Source: Mesorhizobium sp. YM1C-6-2
Lineage (GTDB): Bacteria > Pseudomonadota > Alphaproteobacteria > Rhizobiales > Rhizobiaceae
Assembly: GCF_003666685.1 (NCBI RefSeq)
Contig: NZ_RCIZ01000014.1
Span: forward strand, 1-64,000
Direction: 5' to 3'
DNA: 64,000 nt
Below are positions 8,413 through 20,412 of this stretch, piece after piece. A program made the translations under genes and the position numbers. The notes below the pieces were generated by a model. The model was not told where the DNA came from, did not search any database, and saw nothing but the letters and a program-made list of their open reading frames with translations. Each line of letters begins with the position of its first letter. Position 1 is the first letter of the stretch.

Positions 8413-8640
8413 TTATGCTGTTGCAGTGGCGCGGGCTTCGGCTTCCGCCTCGCGGTCGCGTACCCATGCGGCTTCAGCCTCGGGCGAGATGCGGATGAGC
8501 TTCCCCACGACGTACTCACGTGGCGCTTTGCCGGCGGCCTTCAGATTGTAATAACTAGACCTCGACAGATGGTGGCGCGCACAGAACCCCGGCACGGAAG
8601 GATCACGGAAAGTGGCGATTTGGGTCTCGATGGTAGGCAT
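8413..8640 (-). CDS. AlpA-like/excisionase DNA-binding protein, 75 aa
   Basis: This small winged-HTH protein has HHLSRSSYYNLKAAGKAP as the recognition segment and VGKLIRISPEAEAAWVRDRE as the C-terminal half. That is the usual build of AlpA, MerR-like excisionase and HTH_17 proteins. In P4-like prophages and satellites AlpA activates integrase expression or acts as an excision factor. AGAGGA lies upstream of ATG 8640. The gene sits between the integrase and the replication operon on the same strand, the standard place for such a switch protein. The Ala/Glu-rich C-terminal tail (EAEARATATA) is probably disordered. Confidence 0.8.
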   Translation of the reverse strand: MPTIETQIATFRDPSVPGFCARHHLSRSSYYNLKAAGKAPREYVVGKLIRISPEAEAAWVRDREAEAEARATATA

Positions 8641-8986
8641 GGTCGTTCCTCTTTTTGTTCGGCGGTGATGCCTCCATTGATGCGGCGACGCCTATTCGCC
8701 CCGTTCCATCCGTGTTCAAAATATACGTAGTAACCTTACTTGATCAACGGTTCTTGCTAAGCACCTTTTAAGCACCATCGACGCTTTACAGTACTTCCTA
8801 ATAAGAAAATCAATATTAATGGCGGCAATTCTCATATAAAACATGAGAAATATATATCGTTATAGCAACATAGTTCTACGTCTCCTTATGATAAGAATAC
8901 AAGAAAGCGCTTGCTGACCATCACAAATAAACCCCCGCGCTCACGCGCAGGGGTTCCCCGAAGTTGATAGGAATGTTATTCTAATT
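8641..8986. other. AT-rich regulatory gap between integrase and alpA-like genes
   Basis: This 346-bp stretch is strikingly AT-rich compared with its surroundings, especially about 8705-8930 (runs such as AATCAATATTAATGG and AAATATATATCG). No gene is seen. It must hold the promoter of the alpA-replication operon on the minus strand and may hold recombinase or AlpA binding sites. The integrase terminator lies at its right edge. Confidence 0.5.
8932..8955 (-). terminator. Terminator of the integrase gene
   Basis: CCCCGCGC (8933-8940) pairs with GCGC(a)GGGG after a short TCAC loop. Read on the minus strand the stem is followed by TTTATTTG. It lies about 30 bp beyond the integrase stop. Confidence 0.65.
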
Positions 8987-10357
8987 CTACAGCGCTTTTT
9001 GCTTTGAGCGAGAAGGCAATTGCAAAACCTTACCGCCTGCGTCTGCCGGCGGCATCAACGGCACGATAGCGGCGCGAGCCATCTCCTCAAGCCCGCTCGT
9101 GATCCACTTGGCGTAATGCTTTTCGATCATCGCAACCGACGTGTCGTGCGCTGCCGCGACGAGCCGGATCGGCAGGTTCTGCCGGATGCCGCGAACGATG
9201 GATGAATGACGCAGCGCGTAGGCGATCACGCCTGGCATCTGCGCGCGCTCCCGGATGGCCCGCCAAGACCGATCCATTTCAGTCGATGTCTGCCATGGCC
9301 CGCGCTCCCCGCGCACCCAGCGGATGCTGCCTGGCGTCTGCCGATGCCTCCAGCGCTCCAGGAGCGGCGCATCGCCGGCGCGACCGACCACCGCCGGCCG
9401 CAGTGCGTCGATCACGGCCGGCTCGACAGGGATAGTGATCGACCCGGCCTTACCGCCGCCCTTGCCCTTGCGGCTGGACGGCACAAGCAGCCGGGCCTCG
9501 GCCAACTGGCAGTCCCTCACCTTCATGCGGGCAATCTGCGAGAACCGCGCACCTGTGGCATTCAGCACGGAGACGAGCCGAAACAGGTCGCCATCCCAGC
9601 CAAGTTCGGCGTCGATCTGCCCAGCAGCGCCGAGCAGGCGCATGATCTGGGCGTCGCTCAGAATCTGGCTGTCCCGTGCGACCGGATCGGCTTCGTCGTC
9701 GGTGACATCGCTCTTCAGCGCCGCTTTCACGTCTACCGCCGGGTTCAGTTGCTTGCGTTGCCCGTTGAGTGCGGCCTTGAGGTCGTTAACCAGCCGCCGC
9801 TTTGTCGTTTCTTTCAACGTGTCAGGCAGGCTCTTGCGCCAGCCGGCGAGATCGTCGTCGGCTAGGTTGGCCATCGCTATGCCGGCCAGCGACGTCGCAG
9901 GTATGGCGTCGTGGTTGCCACGCTTCTTCTGCCCCAGAACGTAGCGGCCGAGCCTACGGCTGGCGTCCGACCGCACTGCGCTCCCGCGCCGACGGCTGTC
10001 GCGCTCGTCGCGCTTCCTGATGTAGTCCTCAACGACCCGCCGAACCGTGACGGCTTCCGGTTCGGCAGGCGCGTTCTGACGTCCGTAGAGCTGGCGGGCC
10101 GCATCCTGCGCCTGCCAGAAATCGAGCACCGAAGCTCCGTCTGCTGGCAGCCTGTCGTCTGCTGGCTTGATGGTCTCCACCTTGTAGGACCGGTCGCCGG
10201 TGTAAAGTCGCGCGACCCAGACGCCGCCAACCTTGTTCTTTCGGTAGCCCAGATGCAGCCCGCGAGCGAGCGCCCTGTAATAGGGCTTGCCGCGCACCTT
10301 CAGCTTCTCGCGCGCCGCCCGGCTGTCCAACTGGGCATCCTTCACTCGTTTTGCCAT
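8987..10357 (-). CDS. Tyrosine site-specific integrase, 456 aa
   Basis: The C-terminal catalytic domain has the box I Arg in ATGARFSQIARM (about Arg271), box II YALRHSSIVRG (Arg383, with Tyr where His usually stands) and the nucleophile in EKHYAKW (about Tyr415). The N-terminal half contains an Arg/Lys-rich arm-binding and core-binding region. The 456-residue length fits phage and island integrases that use tRNA genes. ATG 10357 (MAKRVKDAQ) is preferred, with GGAG 11-14 bases upstream; an in-frame start at 10423 exists. The adjacent tRNA 3' fragment at 10518-10545 is the likely att site. The His-to-Tyr change in box II is seen in some active integrases. Confidence 0.9.
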   Translation of the reverse strand: MAKRVKDAQLDSRAAREKLKVRGKPYYRALARGLHLGYRKNKVGGVWVARLYTGDRSYKVETIKPADDRLPADGASVLDFWQAQDAARQLYGRQNAPAEPEAVTVRRVVEDYIRKRDERDSRRRGSAVRSDASRRLGRYVLGQKKRGNHDAIPATSLAGIAMANLADDDLAGWRKSLPDTLKETTKRRLVNDLKAALNGQRKQLNPAVDVKAALKSDVTDDEADPVARDSQILSDAQIMRLLGAAGQIDAELGWDGDLFRLVSVLNATGARFSQIARMKVRDCQLAEARLLVPSSRKGKGGGKAGSITIPVEPAVIDALRPAVVGRAGDAPLLERWRHRQTPGSIRWVRGERGPWQTSTEMDRSWRAIRERAQMPGVIAYALRHSSIVRGIRQNLPIRLVAAAHDTSVAMIEKHYAKWITSGLEEMARAAIVPLMPPADAGGKVLQLPSRSKQKAL

Positions 10358-10517
10358 GATCCTGGCTCCGATCTGTCCAACTCTTTGTCCAATATACATG
10401 CGCTGACTCAGTTGGACAAGCATGGATTGCGCTACTCAATTCATTGAGTTTAGTGAGGTTTCAATGGACGAGGCTGAACCTGGCTGGCTTATCTTCAAGC
10501 CCTCTCACGGCGCAAAC

Positions 10518-10545
10518 CGGGGTTCGATTCCCCGTGGGCGTACCA
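10518..10545 (+). other. tRNA 3'-end fragment: attachment-site scar of the integrated element
   Basis: CGGGG-TTCGATT-CCCCG (10518-10534) forms a perfect T arm. It is followed by the seven-base acceptor strand TGGGCGT, discriminator A and encoded CCA (to 10545). No matching 5' acceptor, D arm or anticodon arm lies upstream, so this is not a complete tRNA gene. Integrases that target tRNA 3' ends leave such a duplicated 3' fragment at the far end of the insert, and it sits 160 bp from the integrase start. The intact tRNA copy is expected at the other end, which is not in the window. The tRNA identity could not be established. Confidence 0.75.
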
Positions 10546-10651
10546 AGCTCTTTCCAGCGGCTTGGCCTGTTCCCTCATAATATGCAGTCAGAACGGCTTC
10601 CGGGAGCGTAGTCGCGCTCTGGAATTGCCCGGTCGCGATGGCGCGTCCTGT

Positions 10652-11818
10652 CTATACGATCCTCAGCAGGGGCGGCTTGGGCTTGTAGACGCTGCTGCCG
10701 TTGCGGCCGTCGCGCTTGGTGCCGAGGAGCGCAGCGTCGGCGAGCGGCAGGCTGTCGGCAAGGCCGACGGGTGAATCCGGTCTCCACTCGGCGACACCTA
10801 TGCTGGCGGAAACCGCGATGTCGTTGCCGCGCCAGTTCAGCGGGCGGTCCGCAATCGAGCGGGCCAGCTGCTCGGCTATCGAGCTCGCCTGGACGACATT
10901 GACGCCGGGCAGCAAGATGCAGAACTCATCGCCGCCGATACGCGCCAGGAAATCGCCGTCCCGCAGCAGGGAGGCCGTCACCGACGCTATATGCTTCAGG
11001 GCGGCGTCGCCGGCGGCATGTCCGTATGCGTCGTTGATGTCCTTGAATTTGTCGAGGTCGATCATCAGCACCCCGACGCTGCTGTCCTTTCGCCTCGCGG
11101 ACTTTTCGCTGAAGCGGATTCTCTCTCCGAGTGCCCGCCGGTTCGGCAGGCCCGTCAGCTCGTCGCGCGTCGCCAGTGCGTGCAAGTCGGCGCGCAGGCG
11201 ATCGGTCGTCATCAGCAGGAAGCCGAGATTCCAGATGCTGGCGCCAATGACAGCGCAGACGAGGAACCAGGCTGCGAGCACATAATAGGCGTCGGTGCTC
11301 ATCCACCCGGCGAGCCGGAGCGCGTTGGTCACGGCTTCGGCGCTCTGGCCGACGATCAGCACGCCGCCGGCGGCCGCGGCCACCCAGGCGCCCAGATGCC
11401 GTCTGCCGGCGCTGAGCAATGTCGCGATGGCCAAGGCAACGGCGACTATCTGGCCGAGCGCGAAGATGATGTTGTTGGCTGCCTGTGACGATCCGAAAAG
11501 TATCATGGCCCCGACACTGACCGCGACGATCAGGGCGACCCAGTGCCAGGTGGGCGCCTGCCCGTAAAATACGCGGACGCCCTGCCAGATGACGGCGAAG
11601 CTGCCGATGACCAGCACGTTCCCGACATAGAGCAGCAGGGGCCAGCCGTCGCCGAGCACGAGGGCCGGCCCGCTGAGACAGGTCATGACCAGCGCGGCCA
11701 GCCAGTATCTGGCGGCGTGCAGCGAGCGGTATGAAAAGGCGATGAGCGCCCACACCAGCGCAAAGCCAATGGAGTTGAGCAGGATGACGACGTAAAGCGT
11801 CGGAAAGTCGAGCTTCAT
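10652..11818 (-). CDS. Membrane-anchored diguanylate cyclase (GGDEF), 388 aa
   Basis: The N-terminal half has about six hydrophobic helices (for example YVVILLNSIGFALVWALIAF and LIVAVSVGAMILFGSS) and no recognisable extracellular sensor. The C-terminal GGDEF domain begins near TRDELTGLPNRR and contains MIDLDKFKDIND and the catalytic RIGGDEFCILLPG. An RDGD (RxxD inhibitory I-site) sits five residues before GGDEF, so product inhibition is expected. It makes cyclic di-GMP from two GTP and is probably active. It is transcribed alone toward the island boundary. ATG 11818 follows an AGAGGCGGGG purine stretch. Confidence 0.92.
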   Translation of the reverse strand: MKLDFPTLYVVILLNSIGFALVWALIAFSYRSLHAARYWLAALVMTCLSGPALVLGDGWPLLLYVGNVLVIGSFAVIWQGVRVFYGQAPTWHWVALIVAVSVGAMILFGSSQAANNIIFALGQIVAVALAIATLLSAGRRHLGAWVAAAAGGVLIVGQSAEAVTNALRLAGWMSTDAYYVLAAWFLVCAVIGASIWNLGFLLMTTDRLRADLHALATRDELTGLPNRRALGERIRFSEKSARRKDSSVGVLMIDLDKFKDINDAYGHAAGDAALKHIASVTASLLRDGDFLARIGGDEFCILLPGVNVVQASSIAEQLARSIADRPLNWRGNDIAVSASIGVAEWRPDSPVGLADSLPLADAALLGTKRDGRNGSSVYKPKPPLLRIV

Positions 11819-12169
11819 CCCCGCCTCTTGAACGGTTCACGCTGTTGTCTCTGTACGGAGATTTGCGGACAGGGCCATCCCGTACGGGGACCAGGCTGAA
11901 AGTTCACTTAACCCGTTTGCTAAAAATCCGATTACCAGCCGGTGCGTCCGCCGCCAAGCCTTCAAGAGGCGGCCAAGCGCATGCGTATCTTCCTTGGCGG
12001 GAAGATCTCGCGCCGGCGGCAGTCCGACGACCGCCGCGATCATGCCGCTGTTAGGACGCGGTCGCCCATCTGCGTCCAAGGCAAATTATGGTTAGTCAAT
12101 CCTTAATGCTTCTCGCGCACAGTCGCCGCGGAGGACGGGGCAGGCAGGTCCGGTCCAGGGTGGAACGGT
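11819..12169. other. Divergent intergenic region between diguanylate cyclase and hybrid kinase
   Basis: This 351-bp region must hold promoters for both divergent genes. I see no convincing palindrome, RNA or additional gene. A minus-strand open frame (11837-12079) lacks a family signature and a good start. Confidence 0.5.
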
Positions 12170-15847
<3,678 letters not shown>

Positions 15848-15856
15848 GTGACGTGC

Positions 15857-15880
15857 GCTATGGTGTGATCGCACCATAGC
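15857..15880. terminator. Hairpin after the hybrid kinase gene
   Basis: GCTATGGTG (15857-15865) and CACCATAGC (15872-15880) form a perfect 9-bp stem around TGATCG, nine bases after the stop codon. No T-tract follows, so it may be a weak terminator, an mRNA 3' stabiliser or a protein-binding palindrome. Confidence 0.45.
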
Positions 15881-16202
15881 CGCCGTTCCTGCCCAGGGAT
15901 TAACCATAAGGCTATTCTGTTCGCTTCAGCGGGCGGGAGCAGCGGCCGCCGACCAAAGACGGTGTCAATCCCCAACGCGACACTGTTTCGGCGAGGCCCG
16001 GCCAGGCCACATCCCCTGGCTGCAGGCGCCGCCTCCCGCCCGATTTTTTTCCAGAAATCGCATTGTCGCCGCGAGCGCTGCATCGGGCATCCCCGATGCC
16101 GGTCACATTTACTGTTTCCCTTACGCATAGGGCCGCCGCCCGGAAGCGGTTCCCAGCAACGCTAAGATTAGCCGGCGTACTGTTCCTGCCTGCGTTACGG
16201 GA

Positions 16203-16231
16203 CTGACATCAAACTGTCATCCAACTGTAAT
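16203..16231 (+). promoter_or_regulatory. Triple Pho box of the pst operon
   Basis: Three PhoB half-sites lie in phase at 11-bp spacing: CTGACAT (16203-16209), CTGTCAT (16214-16220) and CTGTAAT (16225-16231). The consensus is CTGTCAT. A TAATGG at 16242-16247 is suitably placed as the -10, with the Pho box replacing the -35. PhoB is encoded at the end of the operon, giving autoregulation under phosphate starvation. Confidence 0.88.
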
Positions 16232-16303
16232 AGTCAAAAGCTAATGGCTCACCGGGCGCTGAGGACACGCGTCCTTGACAGTTTCCGAACAGGAGCAGGC
16301 TAG

Positions 16304-17308
16304 ATGAAGAAAACAATCCTTACCGCGTCGGCCGCTGCCGTCGCGCTCGCCGCATCGGCTGGCTATGCCGCCGCGCGCGACCAGATCCAGATCGTCGGTT
16401 CTTCGACCGTGTTTCCCTTCACCACCGCGGTTGCCGAGAAGCTCGGCCAGGGTGGCCAGTTCAAGACGCCGGTCGTCGAATCCACCGGTACCGGCGGCGG
16501 CATGAAGCTGTTCTGCGCCGGCGTCGGCGAGAATACGCCCGACTTCACCAACGCTTCGCGCCCCATGAAGGACAGCGAGCTGGCAGAGTGCAAGGCCAAT
16601 GGCGCCACTCCGGTCGAGATCAAGGTCGGGTTCGACGGCATCGTCATCGCCAACTCGAAGGCCGGCTCTGCCGTGGACCTGACCAAGGAGCAGCTTTTCA
16701 AGGCGCTCGCCAAGAACGTGGCGGTCGACGGCAAGGTCGTCGCCAACCCCTACGTCAATTGGTCCGACATCGACGCTTCGCTGCCGGCCACCAAGATCGA
16801 GGTTCTCGGCCCGCCGCCGACCTCGGGCACGCGCGACGCCTTCGTCGAGCTGGTCATGGATGAGGCCTGCCAGGACGAGGTCAAGGCTGCCAACGAGAAG
16901 GGTTGCGGCGAAATCCGCGAGGATGGCGCCTATGTCGAGGCCGGCGAGAACGACAATCTGATCGTGCAGAAGCTCGAAGCCAATTCGAACGCCTTCGGCA
17001 TCTTCGGCTTCTCCTTCCTCGACCAGAACGCCGACAAGTTGCAGGGCCACAAGATCGGCGGCATCGAGCCGACCTTCGAGAACATCGCCTCGGGCGACTA
17101 CGGCGTGTCGCGTTCGCTCTTCATCTACGCCAAGAAGGAACACGTCGGCGTGATCCCCGGCATGGCCGAGTTCATCGCCGAATACACGTCGGAAGGCGCC
17201 TGGGGCACGGAGGGTTATCTCGCCGACAAGGGCCTGATCCCGCTGCCCGACGCCGAGCGCGCTTCGGTTGCCGAGGCCGCCAAGGCTCTGAAGGGCATGG
17301 GTTCCTGA
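16304..17308 (+). CDS. pstS: Phosphate ABC transporter periplasmic binding protein
   Basis: A Sec signal peptide (MKKTILTASAAAVALAASAG, cut near YAA/AR) precedes a mature PstS domain beginning DQIQIVGSSTVFPF, the typical phosphate-contact loop. TGTGGGMK and PTSGTRDAFVEL are the other phosphate-binding loops. The 334-residue length is usual for the alphaproteobacterial PstS type. It captures phosphate in the periplasm and delivers it to PstC/PstA. It is first in pstSCAB-phoU-phoB, directly behind the Pho box. A stem-loop after it probably lets pstS mRNA outnumber the permease part. Confidence 0.96.
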   Translation: MKKTILTASAAAVALAASAGYAAARDQIQIVGSSTVFPFTTAVAEKLGQGGQFKTPVVESTGTGGGMKLFCAGVGENTPDFTNASRPMKDSELAECKANGATPVEIKVGFDGIVIANSKAGSAVDLTKEQLFKALAKNVAVDGKVVANPYVNWSDIDASLPATKIEVLGPPPTSGTRDAFVELVMDEACQDEVKAANEKGCGEIREDGAYVEAGENDNLIVQKLEANSNAFGIFGFSFLDQNADKLQGHKIGGIEPTFENIASGDYGVSRSLFIYAKKEHVGVIPGMAEFIAEYTSEGAWGTEGYLADKGLIPLPDAERASVAEAAKALKGMGS

Positions 17309-17323
17309 TCCCATCCGGTAATC

Positions 17324-17356
17324 GGCCCGTCCGGCTTCTTGCCGGCCGGGCCTTGT
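17324..17356 (+). terminator. pstS-pstC intercistronic stem-loop
   Basis: GGCCCGTCCGGC (17324-17335) pairs with GCCGGCCGGGCC (17341-17352), loop TTCTT, one mismatch, followed by TTGTC. It is probably a partial terminator or 3' stabiliser giving more PstS than permease. Confidence 0.6.
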
Positions 17357-17420
17357 CCGCCGAACGGCTTCAGCCTCGGGCGGACGTGTTCAGGTACAGC
17401 AGGCGCGGGGTCCGTCCGAC

Positions 17421-18809
17421 ATGGTTCTGTACATCGTTGTAGCATTGCTGGCGCTGGCTGCAGTGGCCTTTCTCCTCGGTCGCGGCCGCGCCCTTGCTGT
17501 CGTCGGCGGCGAGGTCGCCAGGCTGCATTCCCTGCCGGCCCAGCACGGCAGCTACCTCGCGCTCTGCGCTGCCGGCCCGGCGCTGCTTGCCCTGGCCGCC
17601 TGGGCCATCTTCAGCCCCGGTGTCGAAACTTCGATCATCAAGTCCCGCTTTGCCGCCGATCTTGCCGGACTGGGCGTCCCGCAGGTCGAAGCGTTCATCC
17701 GCGACGCCAAGGCGATCGCCTTCGGCGGCCTCGTCGGCTTCACGGATGCGACCAAGGAGGCCGCCGCGGCTGCCTACCGCAGCATCCACACCACGAGCGT
17801 GGTGCTGATTGGCTCGTTCTGCGCGGCGCTTGCCGTCGCCGGATTCCTTTACGGCTACCGGAGGATCGCCCCGGCTTTCCGCGCCCGGCATGTCGTCGAG
17901 CGCGTGGTGCGGATCGTGCTGATCGCCTGCTCGGTCGTCGCGATCCTGACCACGATCGGCATCGTGATGTCGCTGATCCTGGAATCCCTGCTGTTCTTCG
18001 CCGAGGTTCCGTTCTTCAAGTTCCTGTTCGGCCTGCACTGGTCGCCGCAAAGCGCCTTCACCGGCGCGGGCGCGGAGGCCGGCGCGGTGAACCAGGACAT
18101 CTTCGGCGCCATACCGCTGTTCGTCGGGACGCTGCTGATCACCTTCATCGCCATGATCGTCGCGGCTCCCATCGGCCTGATGTCGGCTATCTATCTTTCC
18201 GACTACGCTTCCAAGAGCGTCCGTGCCGTCGCCAAGCCCGTGCTTGAGATCCTGGCCGGCATCCCGACGGTGGTCTACGGGTTCTTCGCCGCGCTGACCG
18301 TCGCGCCCTTCTTCCGCGGGATGGGCGAATCGCTTGGCCTCGATGTCGCGTCGGAATCGGCCATCGCCGCCGGTGTGGTGATGGGCATCATGATCATCCC
18401 CTTCGTGTCGTCGCTTTCGGACGACGTCATCAACGCCGTGCCGCAGTCGCTGCGCGACGGCTCCGCCGGCCTCGGGGCGACGAAATCCGAGACCATCCGC
18501 AAGGTGGTGCTGCCGGCGGCGCTGCCGGGCATCGTGTCGGCGATGCTGCTCGCGGTCAGCCGGGCCATCGGCGAGACGATGATCGTGGTGATGGCCGCCG
18601 GCCTTGCCGCCAATCTCTCGATCAATCCGCTCGAAGCCGTGACGACCATCACCGTGCAGATCGCTACCCTGCTGGTCGGCGACCAGGAGTTCGACAGCGC
18701 CAAGACGCGCGCCGCATTCGCTCTCGGCCTCGTCCTCTTCTGCGCAACGCTCGCCCTTAACGTCATCGCGCTCCGCGTCGTCAAGAAATATCGGGAACAG
18801 TATGACTGA
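17421..18809 (+). CDS. pstC: Phosphate ABC transporter permease PstC
   Basis: This 462-residue inner-membrane protein has a long N-terminal part with three hydrophobic segments and then the BPD permease domain: ATLNITF-like region ITFIAMIVAAPIGLMSAIYL, the EAA loop (LRDGSAGLGATKSETIRKVVLPAALPG) and RAIGETMIV. The extended N-terminus is characteristic of the alphaproteobacterial long PstC. It forms the phosphate channel with PstA. It ends inside pstA (8-bp overlap), so the two are translationally coupled. ATG 17421 starts MVLYIVVALL directly with a membrane helix. Confidence 0.95.
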   Translation: MVLYIVVALLALAAVAFLLGRGRALAVVGGEVARLHSLPAQHGSYLALCAAGPALLALAAWAIFSPGVETSIIKSRFAADLAGLGVPQVEAFIRDAKAIAFGGLVGFTDATKEAAAAAYRSIHTTSVVLIGSFCAALAVAGFLYGYRRIAPAFRARHVVERVVRIVLIACSVVAILTTIGIVMSLILESLLFFAEVPFFKFLFGLHWSPQSAFTGAGAEAGAVNQDIFGAIPLFVGTLLITFIAMIVAAPIGLMSAIYLSDYASKSVRAVAKPVLEILAGIPTVVYGFFAALTVAPFFRGMGESLGLDVASESAIAAGVVMGIMIIPFVSSLSDDVINAVPQSLRDGSAGLGATKSETIRKVVLPAALPGIVSAMLLAVSRAIGETMIVVMAAGLAANLSINPLEAVTTITVQIATLLVGDQEFDSAKTRAAFALGLVLFCATLALNVIALRVVKKYREQYD

Positions 18810-20397
18810 TATCGCCTCGACCATCGGCGGCGGCGCCGACCGCGCCTCCGGTATTCATACGAACGATGCCGCCAAGGCGCGCCTGAGAGGGCGCTACGCC
18901 GCGGAGTTGCGCTTCAAATGGCTCGGCGCCGGGGCCGTGGCGCTGGCGGGGCTCTTCCTGCTGTTGCTGCTGTCGACCATCGTGACGCAGGCGCTGCCGG
19001 CATTCCGGATGAACTACCTGACGGTTCCGGTCGAGCTTTCGGCCGAAAATATCGATCCCGCCAATCCGGCAGGCGCGAACTATCTCGGCATCGTCCAGGA
19101 TGCGCTCGCCGCGAAATTCCCGGACGTGACCGGCCGGCAGGAGCGCAGGCTGCTGCGCGGCATCGTCTCCAGCGGATCCGGCGTTTTCCTGCGCCAGGCG
19201 ATCGAGAACGATCCGTCGATGCTCGGCAAGACGGTCGAGTTCTCAGCTCCGCTCGACGATTTCTCGGATCTTTATCTCAAGGGGCTGCTCGCCAAGAGCG
19301 CCGAGCCGCAGGCGCTGAACGGCGTCACTGTCTCGGCTGCGACGGGCGACGTCGACCTGACCTTTGCCGACGACACAGTCGCGCGCCTGGCGCGCGGAGC
19401 CGGCGCGACGGATGACACCGGTGTGCTGCGGCTGACCAGCTCGGCAGCCTCGCTTTTCGTCGACGTCGCCGGCGGCACGGTCAAGCTCACCGAGGTCGGG
19501 CCCGGCAACACCGCCAAGGGCATCGTCCTGGAGGCGCTGTCCGCACCCGTCTCCGCGCCGGCCGGCGCGGTGCTGCGGACCATCACCACCCCGGAAGCCA
19601 GTCGCAAGATCAGCGACCGCGAAATCGTCTGGCTCGACAATCTGAAGGCGCAGGGCGCGGTCGAGAGCCGCTGGAATACGATCTTCCTCTTCACCGGGGC
19701 CAGCCGCGAGGCCGAACTCGCCGGAATCTGGGGCGCCGTCGTCGGCTCGTTCCTCACCCTGATCGTGACGCTGGCGGTCGCCTTCCCGATCGGCGTCTCG
19801 GCGGCCATCTATCTCGAGGAATTCGCGCCGAAGAACCGCATCACGACCCTGATCGAGGTCAACATCAACAATCTCGCCGCCGTGCCGTCGATCGTGTTCG
19901 GTCTGCTCGGTCTCGCCGTCTTCCTCAACCTGTTCGGCATGCCGCGCTCGGCGCCCGTCGTCGGCGGCCTGGTCCTCGCGCTGATGACCCTGCCGATCAT
20001 CATCATCGCGTCCCGCGCCTCGCTGCGGGCGGTGCCGCCGTCGATCCGCGAGGCCGCGCTCGGCATCGGCGCATCCAAGGTGCAGACCGTCTTCCATCAC
20101 GTCCTGCCGCTCGCCATGCCGGGCATCATGACGGGAACGATCCTCGGCATGGCGCATGCGCTGGGCGAGACGGCGCCGCTGCTGATGATCGGCATGGTGG
20201 CGTTCATCGTCGACATCCCGGGCGGCTTCACCGACCCGGCGACGATCCTCCCCGTCCAGATCTTCATGTGGGCCGATTTCCCGGAGCCGGCGTTCCAGCA
20301 GAAGACCTCGGCGGCAATCCTGATCCTGCTCGGCTTCCTCGTCATCATGAACGCCGTCGCGGTGATCCTGCGCAAGCGCTTCGAGCGCCGCTGGTAA
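18802..20397 (+). CDS. pstA: Phosphate ABC transporter permease PstA (DUF3333 type)
   Basis: At 531 residues it is nearly twice the E. coli length. After a first membrane helix (about 40-62) comes a large periplasmic DUF3333-type insert (about 65-300) found in alphaproteobacterial PstA. The permease core follows with IEVNINNLAAVPSIVFGLLG, the EAA loop IREAALGIGASKVQTVFHHV and ALGETAPLLMIG. It pairs with PstC. It starts 8 bp before the pstC stop and ends directly before pstB. Confidence 0.95.
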   Translation: MTDIASTIGGGADRASGIHTNDAAKARLRGRYAAELRFKWLGAGAVALAGLFLLLLLSTIVTQALPAFRMNYLTVPVELSAENIDPANPAGANYLGIVQDALAAKFPDVTGRQERRLLRGIVSSGSGVFLRQAIENDPSMLGKTVEFSAPLDDFSDLYLKGLLAKSAEPQALNGVTVSAATGDVDLTFADDTVARLARGAGATDDTGVLRLTSSAASLFVDVAGGTVKLTEVGPGNTAKGIVLEALSAPVSAPAGAVLRTITTPEASRKISDREIVWLDNLKAQGAVESRWNTIFLFTGASREAELAGIWGAVVGSFLTLIVTLAVAFPIGVSAAIYLEEFAPKNRITTLIEVNINNLAAVPSIVFGLLGLAVFLNLFGMPRSAPVVGGLVLALMTLPIIIIASRASLRAVPPSIREAALGIGASKVQTVFHHVLPLAMPGIMTGTILGMAHALGETAPLLMIGMVAFIVDIPGGFTDPATILPVQIFMWADFPEPAFQQKTSAAILILLGFLVIMNAVAVILRKRFERRW

Positions 20398-20412
20398 ATG
20401 GAGCACGAACCG

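Larger units (their letters stand above)
15848..16303. other. Intergenic region between hybrid kinase and pst operon
   Basis: This 456-bp region contains no gene. It holds a hairpin just after the kinase gene (15857-15880), the Pho box (16203-16231) with a likely -10 at 16242-16247, and the pstS leader with AGGAGC before the ATG. Confidence 0.6.

Noticed and set aside
10455-10545. Complete tRNA gene
   Set aside because: The T arm and CCA end are perfect but no 5' acceptor strand, D arm or seven-base anticodon loop can be formed upstream.
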